Source of the DNA: Oscillospiraceae bacterium
GTDB taxonomy: Bacteria; Bacillota; Clostridia; Oscillospirales; Oscillospiraceae
Reading direction: 5' to 3'
DNA length: 43,536 bases
NCBI GenBank assembly: GCA_017405865.1
Contig: JAFQZN010000002.1
Span: 1 to 43,536, forward strand
Shown: positions 30,602 to 38,746 of the stretch, piece by piece
Position numbering within the stretch: position 1 is the first letter of the stretch
How the letters are laid out: every line of letters begins with the position of its first letter
Translations under genes and position numbers: made by a program
Notes under the pieces: model-generated
Database searches by the model: none
What the model was told of the DNA's origin: nothing
The model's input: the letters and a program-made list of their open reading frames with translations, nothing else

Positions 30602-31780
30602 ATGAAATCCATCTTTCGCATTGCCGCACTGCTCGTCTGTCTGGCAGCGCTCTGTCTCGGCGCCTTCGCTGCCGACGGCGAGACGCTGTATTCTGCAGAG
30701 TACTGCTTCAGCCAGTCCGATTTCTGCTCCGATCCGGCGATCCAATTGAGCGGTATTTTCGTCACCGCCGTACCGGAGGACGGCGTTGCTGCGCTCAAGC
30801 TCGGCGGTCGGACCATCCGCGCCGGCGATATTCTCCCGCAGGACGCGCTCGATCGTCTGCGCCTGACCCCCGTGTGCAAAGACAGCCGCGACGCGGTGCT
30901 ATGCTTCCAGCCGATCTGCGGCACCGCGCTCGGTGCGCCGTCCCAGCTCACCATTCGCATCCAGTCCGGCAAGAACGAGACGCCGAAGGCGATCAACGGA
31001 GAATTTGAGACCTACAAGAACATTTCCAACGACGGCACGCTCACGGGCAGCGACCCGGAAAACGGACCGCTGACCTTCCAGCTTGCAGAGCGTCCGAAGC
31101 GCGGCACGGTCAAGCTGGAGCGCGACGGCAGCTACGTCTACACCCCGGACAAAAACCGTGTCGGCGAGGACAGCTTTTCCTTCACCGTCACGGACGACGC
31201 GGGCAACGTCTCCCAGCCCGCCACAGTCAATATCCGCATTCTCAAACCCTCGGAGGCAATGACCTTCGCAGACGTTTCCGACGTCGACCAGTATGAGGCG
31301 ATGTGGCTGTGCGAGCAGGGTCTTTCCGGTGGGCGCACGGTCGCAGGAGTCCCCTGCTTCTGCCCGCTTGAGCCGGTCTCCCGTGCGGAATTCCTCGTTA
31401 TGGCGATGGAGCTGAAGGGCGTCCCCGTGGACGGTGCGCTGACCGTCTCGGGCTTTGCCGACGCCGGGGAGGCGGCAGCATGGATGCAGCCCTATCTTGC
31501 CAACGCCATGCGGCGCGGTCTGGTCAGCGGCGAGGCGACCGAGGCTGGTCTGATGTTCCGTCCGAACGATCCCGTCACCGGGCAGGAGGCGGCCGTGATT
31601 CTGCAGAATCTCCTGCGGCTTCCGATCACCGCCGCCGTCATTCCCTCGGAGGAAAGCAGCTGGGCAGCCGCCTCCCTGCAGGCGCTGCGCGAGGCGGGCG
31701 TACCCATGACCGCGCCCGAAGCGCCCCTGACGAGGCAGGAAGCCGCGCAGCTCCTCCGCCAGGTCGCCGATCTGCCGTGA
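30602..31780 (+). CDS. Exported protein with Ig-like and SLH domains
   Basis: A 392-residue secreted protein. A signal peptide (residues 1-23, cleavage after AFA) precedes an N-terminal domain of unknown type (about 25-120), a cadherin/Ig-like domain of the Big_9 pattern (about 125-215: NISNDGTLTGSDPENGPLTFQL, GSYVYTPDKNRVGEDSFSFTVTDDAG) and three degenerate S-layer homology modules (about 220-392: FADVSDVDQYEAMWLCEQGL, SRAEFLVM; FADAGEAAAWMQPYLANAM, TGQEAAVIL; LTRQEAAQLL). The SLH part probably anchors it to wall polymers. ACAGGAGGAAACCGAT precedes the ATG. Ligand unknown. Confidence 0.8.
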   Translation: MKSIFRIAALLVCLAALCLGAFAADGETLYSAEYCFSQSDFCSDPAIQLSGIFVTAVPEDGVAALKLGGRTIRAGDILPQDALDRLRLTPVCKDSRDAVLCFQPICGTALGAPSQLTIRIQSGKNETPKAINGEFETYKNISNDGTLTGSDPENGPLTFQLAERPKRGTVKLERDGSYVYTPDKNRVGEDSFSFTVTDDAGNVSQPATVNIRILKPSEAMTFADVSDVDQYEAMWLCEQGLSGGRTVAGVPCFCPLEPVSRAEFLVMAMELKGVPVDGALTVSGFADAGEAAAWMQPYLANAMRRGLVSGEATEAGLMFRPNDPVTGQEAAVILQNLLRLPITAAVIPSEESSWAAASLQALREAGVPMTAPEAPLTRQEAAQLLRQVADLP

Positions 31781-31785
31781 CGCGC

Positions 31786-31820
31786 AAAAAAACTGCAAGC
31801 CAAGTGGCTTGCAGTTTTTT
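31786..31820. terminator. Bidirectional terminator between convergent genes
   Basis: AAAAAACTGCAAGCC pairs with GGCTTGCAGTTTTTT around a short AAGT loop. T-runs lie on both strands, serving the SLH-protein gene (plus) and the small coiled-coil gene (minus). Confidence 0.9.
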
Positions 31821-31829
31821 CAGCGCATA

Positions 31830-32192
31830 TTATTCTGCCGTTTCTTCCACGGGGAGGATCACAGTCTCCTCGCAGGGCTCGTCGCAGGGAGCGCCGGACT
31901 TGTAGGCTTCCTTCGCCTCCGCGATCTGCTCGCGCAGCTCGTTGATGTGGCGGAAGGACGCGGAGATGTCGTCGCACAGCGGCTTGTATTCCGCCTCATC
32001 CGGCTCCTCGTCGGTCACGTAGTCCTTGTAATACACCTTGCCGAGCTTCGTATAGCTGCGGCGGATGCGCTCCTGCTCCTTGATGATCTCCAGACGCATC
32101 TTGGAGACGGAGGCAACGTGCTTTGCCGTCTTTGCGGCATTCTGTGCTACGCCTGCCGCCTTATCCTTCAGGGAATCCATCGTTGCTGCCAT
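31830..32192 (-). CDS. Small coiled-coil protein of unknown function
   Basis: A 120-residue cytoplasmic protein with no signal. The first half is an amphipathic, Ala/Lys-rich helix (DKAAGVAQNAAKTAKHVASV) followed by KMRLEIIKEQERIRRSYTKLGKVYY. A second helix (ISASFRHINELREQIAEAKEAYK) and an acidic, Cys-containing tail (APCDEPCEETV) complete it. I recognise no named family with confidence. It has a strong ribosome-binding site (AAGGAGGTTATTCTT) and sits 16 nt after lgt, so it is co-transcribed with it. Confidence 0.75.
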   Translation of the reverse strand: MAATMDSLKDKAAGVAQNAAKTAKHVASVSKMRLEIIKEQERIRRSYTKLGKVYYKDYVTDEEPDEAEYKPLCDDISASFRHINELREQIAEAKEAYKSGAPCDEPCEETVILPVEETAE

Positions 32193-32208
32193 AAGAATAA
32201 CCTCCTTA

Positions 32209-33093
32209 TTATTCCGATTCTTCAGGCGTATCCGCTTGCGCAGATACGCGGTTTACCAACCTTTTTTGCGGATCGGGGCGTTTCACCAGCAGAATGTACA
32301 GCAAAATGCCCACCGCGATCAGGCAGGACGCCGCCGCCAGCACCTGACTGACGCGGAAATCGCCCCACCAGAGGCTGTCCGTGCGCAGACCCTCGATCCA
32401 CGCGCGGCCGAGACCGTACCATGCCAGATAGCACAGGAAAACCTGACCGTCAAACCTGCGCTTTTTCGACAGAAAATGCAGCAGGATCAGTCCCGCCAGA
32501 TTCCACACCGACTCATACAGAAAGGTCGGATGGACATACATCAGCGTTCCGTCCTCGACGATCCCCATGCGCAGGATATTGGTGGCTGGGCCGCCGTGCG
32601 CCTCGCGGTTGAAGAAGTTGCCCCAGCGGCCGACTGCCTGCCCGATCAGCAGGCCGAGCCCGGTGATGTCGAAATACGGAAGGAGCTTGCTGCGGCGCTT
32701 TTTGCTGCACAGGCAGAACAGCACAATCGCGAGCGCCGAGCCGATGACGCCGCCGTAGATCGCCAGCCCACCTCTGCGGATGTTGAGGAAATCGTACCAA
32801 TTCGTCCCCGGTCCGAAGAAGCGGTCCCACTCGAAGATCACGTAGTACAGCCGCGCGCCGATGATGGCGCAGGGCATGCCGACGATCACGAGATTGTAAA
32901 TATCGTCTTTGGTCAGGCCGAATTCCCTGCTGCGGCGAACGGCATAGATCACCGCCAGCAGCACGCCGATCGCAATGATCAGCCCGTAAAACCTGATCTC
33001 AAAGCTCGTGCCGGGGATGGTAAATCCGGCAGGCGGGTCGACCTCGATCCCCAGACCGGGGAACGAGATGGGAGAGGGGTCTGCAAACGCCAT
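32209..33093 (-). CDS. lgt: Prolipoprotein diacylglyceryl transferase
   Basis: A 294-residue membrane enzyme that moves diacylglycerol from phosphatidylglycerol to the lipobox cysteine of prelipoproteins. It has about seven hydrophobic segments. The signature GRWGNFFNREAHGGP (about residues 160-175) is complete. IRFYGLIIAIGVLLA near the N-terminus and GLGRAWIEGLRTDSLW near the C-terminus are also conserved. AGGAGGTTATC precedes the ATG. It lies 9 nt after an M16 peptidase gene. It would process the lipoprotein encoded at 4727-5341. Confidence 0.95.
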   Translation of the reverse strand: MAFADPSPISFPGLGIEVDPPAGFTIPGTSFEIRFYGLIIAIGVLLAVIYAVRRSREFGLTKDDIYNLVIVGMPCAIIGARLYYVIFEWDRFFGPGTNWYDFLNIRRGGLAIYGGVIGSALAIVLFCLCSKKRRSKLLPYFDITGLGLLIGQAVGRWGNFFNREAHGGPATNILRMGIVEDGTLMYVHPTFLYESVWNLAGLILLHFLSKKRRFDGQVFLCYLAWYGLGRAWIEGLRTDSLWWGDFRVSQVLAAASCLIAVGILLYILLVKRPDPQKRLVNRVSAQADTPEESE

Positions 33094-33102
33094 GATAACC
33101 TC

Positions 33103-34374
33103 CTATTTCTTCGGCCGGACGACCGAAAGCGCCGCGCGCTCGGGTCGGACCGTTTTTACCAGAAAGTCCTGCACATCCTCCGGCGTGACGGAGGCATACG
33201 CCTCCGGGAACGTGAAATAGTCCACGCCATCAAACTGGTATGCACAAATACGATAGCAGATGCTTTCAAAACTGTCAAGGTCTCTGGTGCGTCTGCCGAT
33301 GGCGGATTTTTTCAATCTGCGGAACAGCTCCGTTTCAAAGCCCTCGCGCCCGATGCGCTCCGCCTCCTGCAGGATCGCGTCCAGCACCGCCTCGGGGTCC
33401 CTGCTGTCGCCGTTCGCGCTGATCAGGCAGGCGTCCTTGACGCTCTCGTAGCCGACGGAGAAGTCGCCGTCGATCAGCCCGTCCTCGTAGAGGCGCTGAT
33501 ACAGCGGAGAGGACTCTCCAGCCAAAATTTCCGCCGCAATATCGCCGATGGTCTCGCGGCGCATGCTCTCGGCGCCCTTGGGGGCAGGCTCGCACTTGAA
33601 GCCGAGCGCAAAGGTCGGCATGGAGATCTCCATGCGGCGCAGGGTCCGCGCCTTGACCGGCTGCATCGTCTCCGGCGCGCCGTAGCTGCGCTCCGGCAGT
33701 ACGTCGGACGTCTTCGGCATCGTTTCCTCCGCTATCGTTACGATCTCCTGCGCGTCCACGTCGCCCGTGACGCAGAGGATCATGTTGGAGGGCTGATAGA
33801 ATGCACGGAAGCAGTCATAGAGCGACTGCGCTGTAATTTCTCCGATACTCTGCGCCGTGCCCGCAATGGAGGTACGAACCGGATGCTCCCAGAAGAGCGC
33901 GGCAAACAGGTCCTCCACGGCGCGCTGCTCGGCGCTGTCTTCATACATGCGGATCTCCTGCGTGATGATGCCGCGCTCCTTCTCTACGCTCTCGGGCGTA
34001 AAGTACGGGGTGGTCACCATACGCAGCAGCAGGCGCAGATTTTCCGCAAAATGCTCCGTGCAGGAAAAATGGTACGCCGTCATAGCGTAGCTCGTGAAGG
34101 CGTTCGGGCTTGCGCCGAGGGCGGCAAACATGCCGTCTGCATTGCCCTCCGGCAGGTCGAACATCTTATGCTCCAGATAATGCGCGATGCCGTCCGGCAC
34201 ACGGACGTCGGCTCCATTCCGGCGGAAGGCCGTGTCGATCGCGCCGAAATCCACGGCGACGAAGGCATACCTTCGCGCAAAGCCGCGCTTCGGCACGACG
34301 CGCACCAGCATGCCGTTTGCAAGCCGCTGCTCATAGCAGCGCTCTCCGATGCGGGGGTATTCCATCAGCTTCAT
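33103..34374 (-). CDS. M16 family metallopeptidase (YmfH-like, catalytic)
   Basis: A 423-residue insulinase-type zinc protease. The inverted zinc motif His65-x-x-Glu68-His69 (AHYLEHKMF) is intact, with the downstream acidic ligand region (EDLFAALFWEHP) about 75 residues on. It corresponds to the YmfH-like member of a two-gene M16 unit, linked by annotation to EF-P 5-aminopentanol modification in Bacillus; its peptide substrate is unknown. Its start overlaps the stop of the upstream partner by 4 nt, implying equal production of the two. Confidence 0.9.
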   Translation of the reverse strand: MKLMEYPRIGERCYEQRLANGMLVRVVPKRGFARRYAFVAVDFGAIDTAFRRNGADVRVPDGIAHYLEHKMFDLPEGNADGMFAALGASPNAFTSYAMTAYHFSCTEHFAENLRLLLRMVTTPYFTPESVEKERGIITQEIRMYEDSAEQRAVEDLFAALFWEHPVRTSIAGTAQSIGEITAQSLYDCFRAFYQPSNMILCVTGDVDAQEIVTIAEETMPKTSDVLPERSYGAPETMQPVKARTLRRMEISMPTFALGFKCEPAPKGAESMRRETIGDIAAEILAGESSPLYQRLYEDGLIDGDFSVGYESVKDACLISANGDSRDPEAVLDAILQEAERIGREGFETELFRRLKKSAIGRRTRDLDSFESICYRICAYQFDGVDYFTFPEAYASVTPEDVQDFLVKTVRPERAALSVVRPKK

Positions 34375-35636
34375 GCGTTCTCCCCCTTTAGGAAATAGAT
34401 CGTATCCACCGAGAGCCGCTGCGCGGCGCGTCGGAGGTCTTCTGCTGTCAGCGCCTCCAGTTTTCCGATCAGCGTCGGGATGTCGTCGCCCGCGGACACA
34501 GCAGAGCCGATATAGAACTCATCCAGTCGCGCGGGAGAGTCCGTCGTGGAGCGCAGCGCAAAAATGAGCATCTTTCGCGCAGAGGCGATCTCCTCGTCGG
34601 TGAATTCCCCGTTCCTGCAGGCGTCCAGCTCCTGCAGGATCGCCTGCTTCGTCGTCTCGTAGTTTTCAAAGGCGATGCCGGAGGACACCAGCATCAGCCC
34701 CTTGTATTTATCCAGAGAGGAGCTGGCATAATAGCAAAGGGAGCGCTTTTCCCGCACGTTCGTAAACAGCTTGCTCGTCACGCTCCCGCCGTAGACCGCG
34801 TTCAGAAGCAGAAGAGCGGGATAGTCCGGGTCGCTCACGGTCACGCCGGTGCGCAGGCCGATGACCAGCTTCCCCTGCGTGACGTCCATTGCCTCCGCCA
34901 CCTCTTTGACCGCTTCCGCTTCGCGGCGGACAGCCGTCTGCGCGACGGTGAACGCGTCGCCGCGATCATCGGAGAAGACCTTTGCAAACTGCTCGGCAGC
35001 ATACTCCGGCGCATAGCGCCCGGCGTAGAAAATTTCGATTTTGGAGGTCTGCAGGACGGTCCTGTAATGCTCCCACAAAGACTGCGGCGTGATGGCGCGC
35101 ACGTCCTCGGCATAGCCCAGGCGCGGCGTACCGTACGCCTCGTCCCGGCACATTGTCTCCAGCAGCCGCAGCGTCGCGTAGGCGCGCTTGTCGTTGAGAT
35201 CGGACTCGATCGCGTTGATCAGGTTCTGCTTTTCGCCCTCGACGTTCTTTGTGCAGAAGCAGCCGTTCTCCGTCAGAGGACGGAACAGTACCTCGCGCAG
35301 AAACTCGATCACCTCGGCGAAGATGCCCTCGCCTTCCGGCAGGAATGCGTCGTCGATAAAATCGGCGAAGAAGCCCGTCAGCTTGACCTCGCCCTTGCGG
35401 CGCACCAGTGTGCCGAAGCTCGTTCCGTAAAGCTCGTCTAAATGCATGGAAATGCTGCGAATGTCAGGATAGTTTTTCGTGGCGCGCAGCAGGACGCTGG
35501 GCAGCAGCGCGTCAAGCGCTGCGGTCTGCCTGCAATGGGGGCGCAGGAAATTCACGCTGAAGCAGGCAGTCTTGAATTTATCGGTCTGCAGCGCGCGCAG
35601 CGTAACGCCCGGCGCAAGTACGATGTTTTTTGTCAT
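34371..35636 (-). CDS. M16 family peptidase-like protein (YmfF-like, non-catalytic)
   Basis: A 421-residue partner of the next gene. The fold pattern of M16 is present (VLAPGVTLRALQTDKFKT, LDELYGTSFG, ALLLLNAVYGGSVTSKLF), but no HxxEH motif is found at the expected place, so it is probably the inactive half of a heterodimer, as in YmfF/YmfH. ATG at 35636 follows AAAGGGTGAACCGC; an upstream start at 35669 lacks a ribosome-binding site. A TATAAT on minus at 35661-35666 is the likely -10; its -35 is poor. Confidence 0.87.
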   Translation of the reverse strand: MTKNIVLAPGVTLRALQTDKFKTACFSVNFLRPHCRQTAALDALLPSVLLRATKNYPDIRSISMHLDELYGTSFGTLVRRKGEVKLTGFFADFIDDAFLPEGEGIFAEVIEFLREVLFRPLTENGCFCTKNVEGEKQNLINAIESDLNDKRAYATLRLLETMCRDEAYGTPRLGYAEDVRAITPQSLWEHYRTVLQTSKIEIFYAGRYAPEYAAEQFAKVFSDDRGDAFTVAQTAVRREAEAVKEVAEAMDVTQGKLVIGLRTGVTVSDPDYPALLLLNAVYGGSVTSKLFTNVREKRSLCYYASSSLDKYKGLMLVSSGIAFENYETTKQAILQELDACRNGEFTDEEIASARKMLIFALRSTTDSPARLDEFYIGSAVSAGDDIPTLIGKLEALTAEDLRRAAQRLSVDTIYFLKGENA

Positions 35637-35706
35637 GCGGTTCACCCTTTCGATGCAACCATTATACACGATTTTTCAAAAAATAAAAGAGGCAAAGAAA
35701 TTTTGC

Positions 35707-35735
35707 TTGTTATTCCGTGCAGAATCCTGTAGAAT
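35707..35735 (+). promoter_or_regulatory. Promoter of prmA
   Basis: TTGTTA (35707-35712), 17-nt spacer, TAGAAT (35730-35735), 33 nt before the ATG. Confidence 0.7.
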
Positions 35736-35768
35736 ATATGGGAAACAAAAGCAAGTGGGGGCAACGCG

Positions 35769-36731
35769 ATGCAATGGATAGAAGCAACCGTCCGCACTGC
35801 GCCGGAGGGGATCGACCTGCTGTGCGCGGAGCTGACCGAGGCGGGCTTTGACAGCTTCATGGTGGACGACAGCGAGCAGTTTCAGGAGTTTTTGGACTCG
35901 TCCAGAGACTACTGGGACTACGTCGACGAGTCGCTCTCCCAAAAAATGCAAGACCTTTCGCAGGTGCACCTGTATCTGGAAGATTCTTCCGCGCAGGAGC
36001 AGCTTGCCGCTCTGCGCGAGCTGCTTGCCGCCCTGCCCGCGCGCTACCCCGCCTGCGCCTTCGGGCCTTTGACGATCGCGCTGGATAACGTCCCCGACGA
36101 GGACTGGGAAAATTCCTGGAAGGAGCATTACCGTCCCCTGCCGATCGGCGAAAAGCTGCTCGTCGTCCCGCAGTGGATGACAGTGGGCGACACGCAGGGC
36201 AGGCTGCCCGTGATTCTCGATCTCGGGCTGACCTTCGGCACGGGAGAGCACGCCTCCACGCGGATGTGCCTGTGCGCGCTGGAGGGGCTGATTTCCGGCG
36301 GCGAACGCGTCGCCGACCTCGGCAGCGGCAGCGGCATCCTCTCGATCGCCGCGCTCCGTCTGGGCGCAAAAAGCGCCGTCGGCATCGACGTTGACCCCGC
36401 TGCAGAGCATATCTCCCGCGAGAACGCCGCGCGCAACGGCTTCGGCGCGGATCGCTTCGCCGCCTGCACGGGCAACGTGATCACTGACCGCGCCCGCATG
36501 CAGGAGCTTGCCGCCGGGCGCTATGATATCGTCTGTGCCAACATCGTCGCCGGCGTGATCGTGCAGCTCGTGCCGATCGTGCCGAACTTCCTCAAGCCGA
36601 ACGGTATCTTCCTCTGCTCCGGCATCCTGAACGAGCGGGAGCAGGAGGTGCGCGACGCCATTGAAAGGGCGGGGCTGACCGTCTTTGCCGGTCGGCGTGA
36701 GGACGGCTGGAGCTGTCTGCTCGCAAAATAA
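35769..36731 (+). CDS. prmA: Ribosomal protein L11 methyltransferase
   Basis: A 320-residue enzyme that trimethylates amino groups of ribosomal protein L11 using SAM. An N-terminal substrate-recognition domain (about residues 1-110) leads to ENSWKEHYRPLPIGEKLLVVPQW, then a Rossmann methyltransferase with LDLGLTFGTGEHASTRMCL and VADLGSGSGILSIAALRLGA (about 180-200), and NIVAGVIVQLVP as the motif IV region. It is first in a three-gene plus-strand run. Confidence 0.94.
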   Translation: MQWIEATVRTAPEGIDLLCAELTEAGFDSFMVDDSEQFQEFLDSSRDYWDYVDESLSQKMQDLSQVHLYLEDSSAQEQLAALRELLAALPARYPACAFGPLTIALDNVPDEDWENSWKEHYRPLPIGEKLLVVPQWMTVGDTQGRLPVILDLGLTFGTGEHASTRMCLCALEGLISGGERVADLGSGSGILSIAALRLGAKSAVGIDVDPAAEHISRENAARNGFGADRFAACTGNVITDRARMQELAAGRYDIVCANIVAGVIVQLVPIVPNFLKPNGIFLCSGILNEREQEVRDAIERAGLTVFAGRREDGWSCLLAK

Positions 36732-36750
36732 TCAGAAAGGAGTACGCGTA

Positions 36751-37767
36751 ATGCATATCTCCTACCGCACGAAAATCATACTGAAAAAGCTCCTGCGCGT
36801 ACTGCTTATCATTCTCGCAGCCGCGCTGATCGCAGGTCTCCTGCTCGTGATCTATCTTGAGCCGTTCGTCGTCTACGACCGCGCCGGCGCGCATCTGGAC
36901 ATGGAGGGCGAAATGATGCGCCTTGCTACGCCGAACGAGCCCGCCGCGCCGCGCCCCGTGATCGAAAACCCGCAGATCATCTACGCCTCCGGCGCAGCCA
37001 TGAACAAATCCATTCAGGAGATGGGCGGCTACTACATTACGACCGCCATGCTGCAGGACGCGGACGCCGTGTTTGAAGAGGTCAAAAAGATCGAAGAGCC
37101 CTGCGCCGTGATGATCCAGCTCAAGAGCCGCTTCGGCAACTCCTACTATTCCTCGTCGATCAGCGGCGCGCAGAAGGCGGACGTCAAGATCTCGGTCATC
37201 GACCAGATGATCACGTATCTGTCCAACAAGGGCTTTTATCTGATCGCGGAAATCCCCGCGTTCACCGACCCTGTCTTTGCGCTCGATCACCAGGAATGCG
37301 GCCTTGCGATGGCGGGCGGCTACCTGTGGATGGATGAATACGGCTGCTACTGGCTCGACCCTGCAAACGAGGAGGTTCTTTCCCACCTTTCGCAGATCGC
37401 GCGCGAGCTGGCAGGTCGCGGCTTCCACGAGGTCGCCTTCTCCGAGTACCGTTTCCCCGACACCAACAGTATTTCCTACTATTCCGAAAAAACGCGCAGC
37501 GAGGTCATCGCCGACTCCGTCGCGCAGCTCACGTCGAACTTTGCAGGCAGCACCACGGTCATCTCCTTCGTCTCGGCGGAGGACGACTTCCCGGTCGCGT
37601 CCTGTACGGGCAGAATGTACGTCAAGGACGTCGCCGGCTCGAAGGTCACGCATTATCAGCAGACCTACGGCGCGGCGGGGACGCTGGAGGAGATCGTCTA
37701 TATCGTCAATTCCCGTGACACGCGCTTTGAAGATCAGGCGGTGCTGCGACCGCTGATCGCTGATTAA
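36751..37767 (+). CDS. Membrane-anchored putative glycoside hydrolase (DUF4015-like)
   Basis: A 338-residue protein with one N-terminal membrane segment (LLRVLLIILAAALIAGLLLVI, about residues 15-35) and an outside domain. The stretches AVMIQLKSRFGNSYYSS, GFYLIAEIPAFTDPVFA, WLDPANEEVLSHLSQIAREL and GFHEVAFSEYRFPD parallel DUF4015/COG1306 putative glycoside hydrolases, where the last motif reads 'GFdEIqfDYvRFP'. Here the Asp of that motif is replaced by Glu (SEYRFP). The substrate is unknown, probably a wall or surface polysaccharide. ATG at 36751 follows AAAGGAGTACGCGTA. Confidence 0.65.
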   Translation: MHISYRTKIILKKLLRVLLIILAAALIAGLLLVIYLEPFVVYDRAGAHLDMEGEMMRLATPNEPAAPRPVIENPQIIYASGAAMNKSIQEMGGYYITTAMLQDADAVFEEVKKIEEPCAVMIQLKSRFGNSYYSSSISGAQKADVKISVIDQMITYLSNKGFYLIAEIPAFTDPVFALDHQECGLAMAGGYLWMDEYGCYWLDPANEEVLSHLSQIARELAGRGFHEVAFSEYRFPDTNSISYYSEKTRSEVIADSVAQLTSNFAGSTTVISFVSAEDDFPVASCTGRMYVKDVAGSKVTHYQQTYGAAGTLEEIVYIVNSRDTRFEDQAVLRPLIAD

Positions 37768-37787
37768 TACACAAAGGAGTCACCAAC

Positions 37788-38708
37788 TTGTCTGATATTC
37801 TTTTCCATACCGCAGGCCAAGCCGCCTTTTGGCCGCAGGTCGGCGAGGCGGCGCTGGACGGGCTGAAGGACGGTCTGTGGAGCATTCCCATTCTGTTCGC
37901 CGCGTACCTGCTCATGGAGCTTTTGGAGCGCAGCCAGCGCTTGAACGAGAGCGTCCTGCACGGCTACTCCCGCAAGGCGGGGCCGCTGCTCGGCGGTCTT
38001 TTGGGCGTCGTGCCGCAGTGCGGCATCTCCGGCGCGGCGGCGACCCTGTTCTCCACCGGCTCGATCACCGTCGGCACGATGCTCGCCGTCTTTTTCGCCA
38101 CCTCGGACGAAATGCTGCCGGTCATGCTCTCCTCTCTGGCAGAGGGCGCGTCCTCCGGCATTATGACTATTGTATACATCTTGATCGCAAAAGCGGCGCT
38201 GGGCATCGGGCTCGGCTATCTTGCCGACCTTCTGCTGCTGCGCAGACTGCAGACGCAGAAGGACATCCACAGCTTCTGCGAGCGCGAGCACTGCTCCTGC
38301 GACGAGGAGGAGGGAAACGTCTTCGTCTCGGCGCTGAAGCACACGGTCAAGATCGCGATCATGCTGATCGCCGTGAACTTTGCGCTCAATCTGCTCTTTA
38401 CCTTCATCGGCGTGGAGCGGCTGAACGGCACGGTGCTGAACAAGCCGGTCATCGGCGAGCTGATTGTTGCCCTGTTTGGGCTGATCCCCAACTGCTCCGT
38501 CTCCGTCGTGATCACGCAGTCGTACTTGAGCGGCGTGCTTGGGATCGGCGGACTGTTTGCCGGACTGCTCGCCAACGCGGGCATCGGACTTCTGGTGCTG
38601 CTGCGCAGCAACAAGAATCACAGGGAGAACGCGATCATCATTGCAACCCTCTATGGCTTGAGCGTTCTGGCAGGTATCGCCGTCCGTCTCGTTTCCACAC
38701 TCTTCTAA
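37788..38708 (+). CDS. Putative multi-pass heavy-metal exporter (ArsP_2/DUF2899-like)
   Basis: A 306-residue integral membrane protein with about ten hydrophobic segments. Two inverted halves each carry a 'P-x-C' motif: GVVPQCGISGAAATLF (about residues 72-87) and GLIPNCSVSVVITQSYL (about 225-241), the mark of the ArsP_2-type permeases annotated as putative manganese or arsenic transporters. A hydrophilic loop contains HSFCEREHCSCDEEEG, a cluster of Cys, His and acidic residues that could bind metal. The start is TTG at 37788 with AAAGGAGTCACCAAC upstream. The true substrate is not known. Confidence 0.75.
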   Translation: MSDILFHTAGQAAFWPQVGEAALDGLKDGLWSIPILFAAYLLMELLERSQRLNESVLHGYSRKAGPLLGGLLGVVPQCGISGAAATLFSTGSITVGTMLAVFFATSDEMLPVMLSSLAEGASSGIMTIVYILIAKAALGIGLGYLADLLLLRRLQTQKDIHSFCEREHCSCDEEEGNVFVSALKHTVKIAIMLIAVNFALNLLFTFIGVERLNGTVLNKPVIGELIVALFGLIPNCSVSVVITQSYLSGVLGIGGLFAGLLANAGIGLLVLLRSNKNHRENAIIIATLYGLSVLAGIAVRLVSTLF

Positions 38709-38714
38709 CGCAAA

Positions 38715-38741
38715 CCGCCGACAGCAGAACGCTGTCGGCGG
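38715..38741. terminator. Bidirectional terminator between the exporter gene and murI
   Basis: CCGCCGACAGC (38715-38725) pairs perfectly with GCTGTCGGCGG (38731-38741), loop AGAAC. Short T-rich stretches follow on both strands. Confidence 0.8.
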
Positions 38742-38746
38742 CTTGC

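Noticed and set aside
32065-34398. 777-codon open frame on plus
   Set aside because: Antisense to lgt and an M16 gene, both with intact signatures and proper starts.
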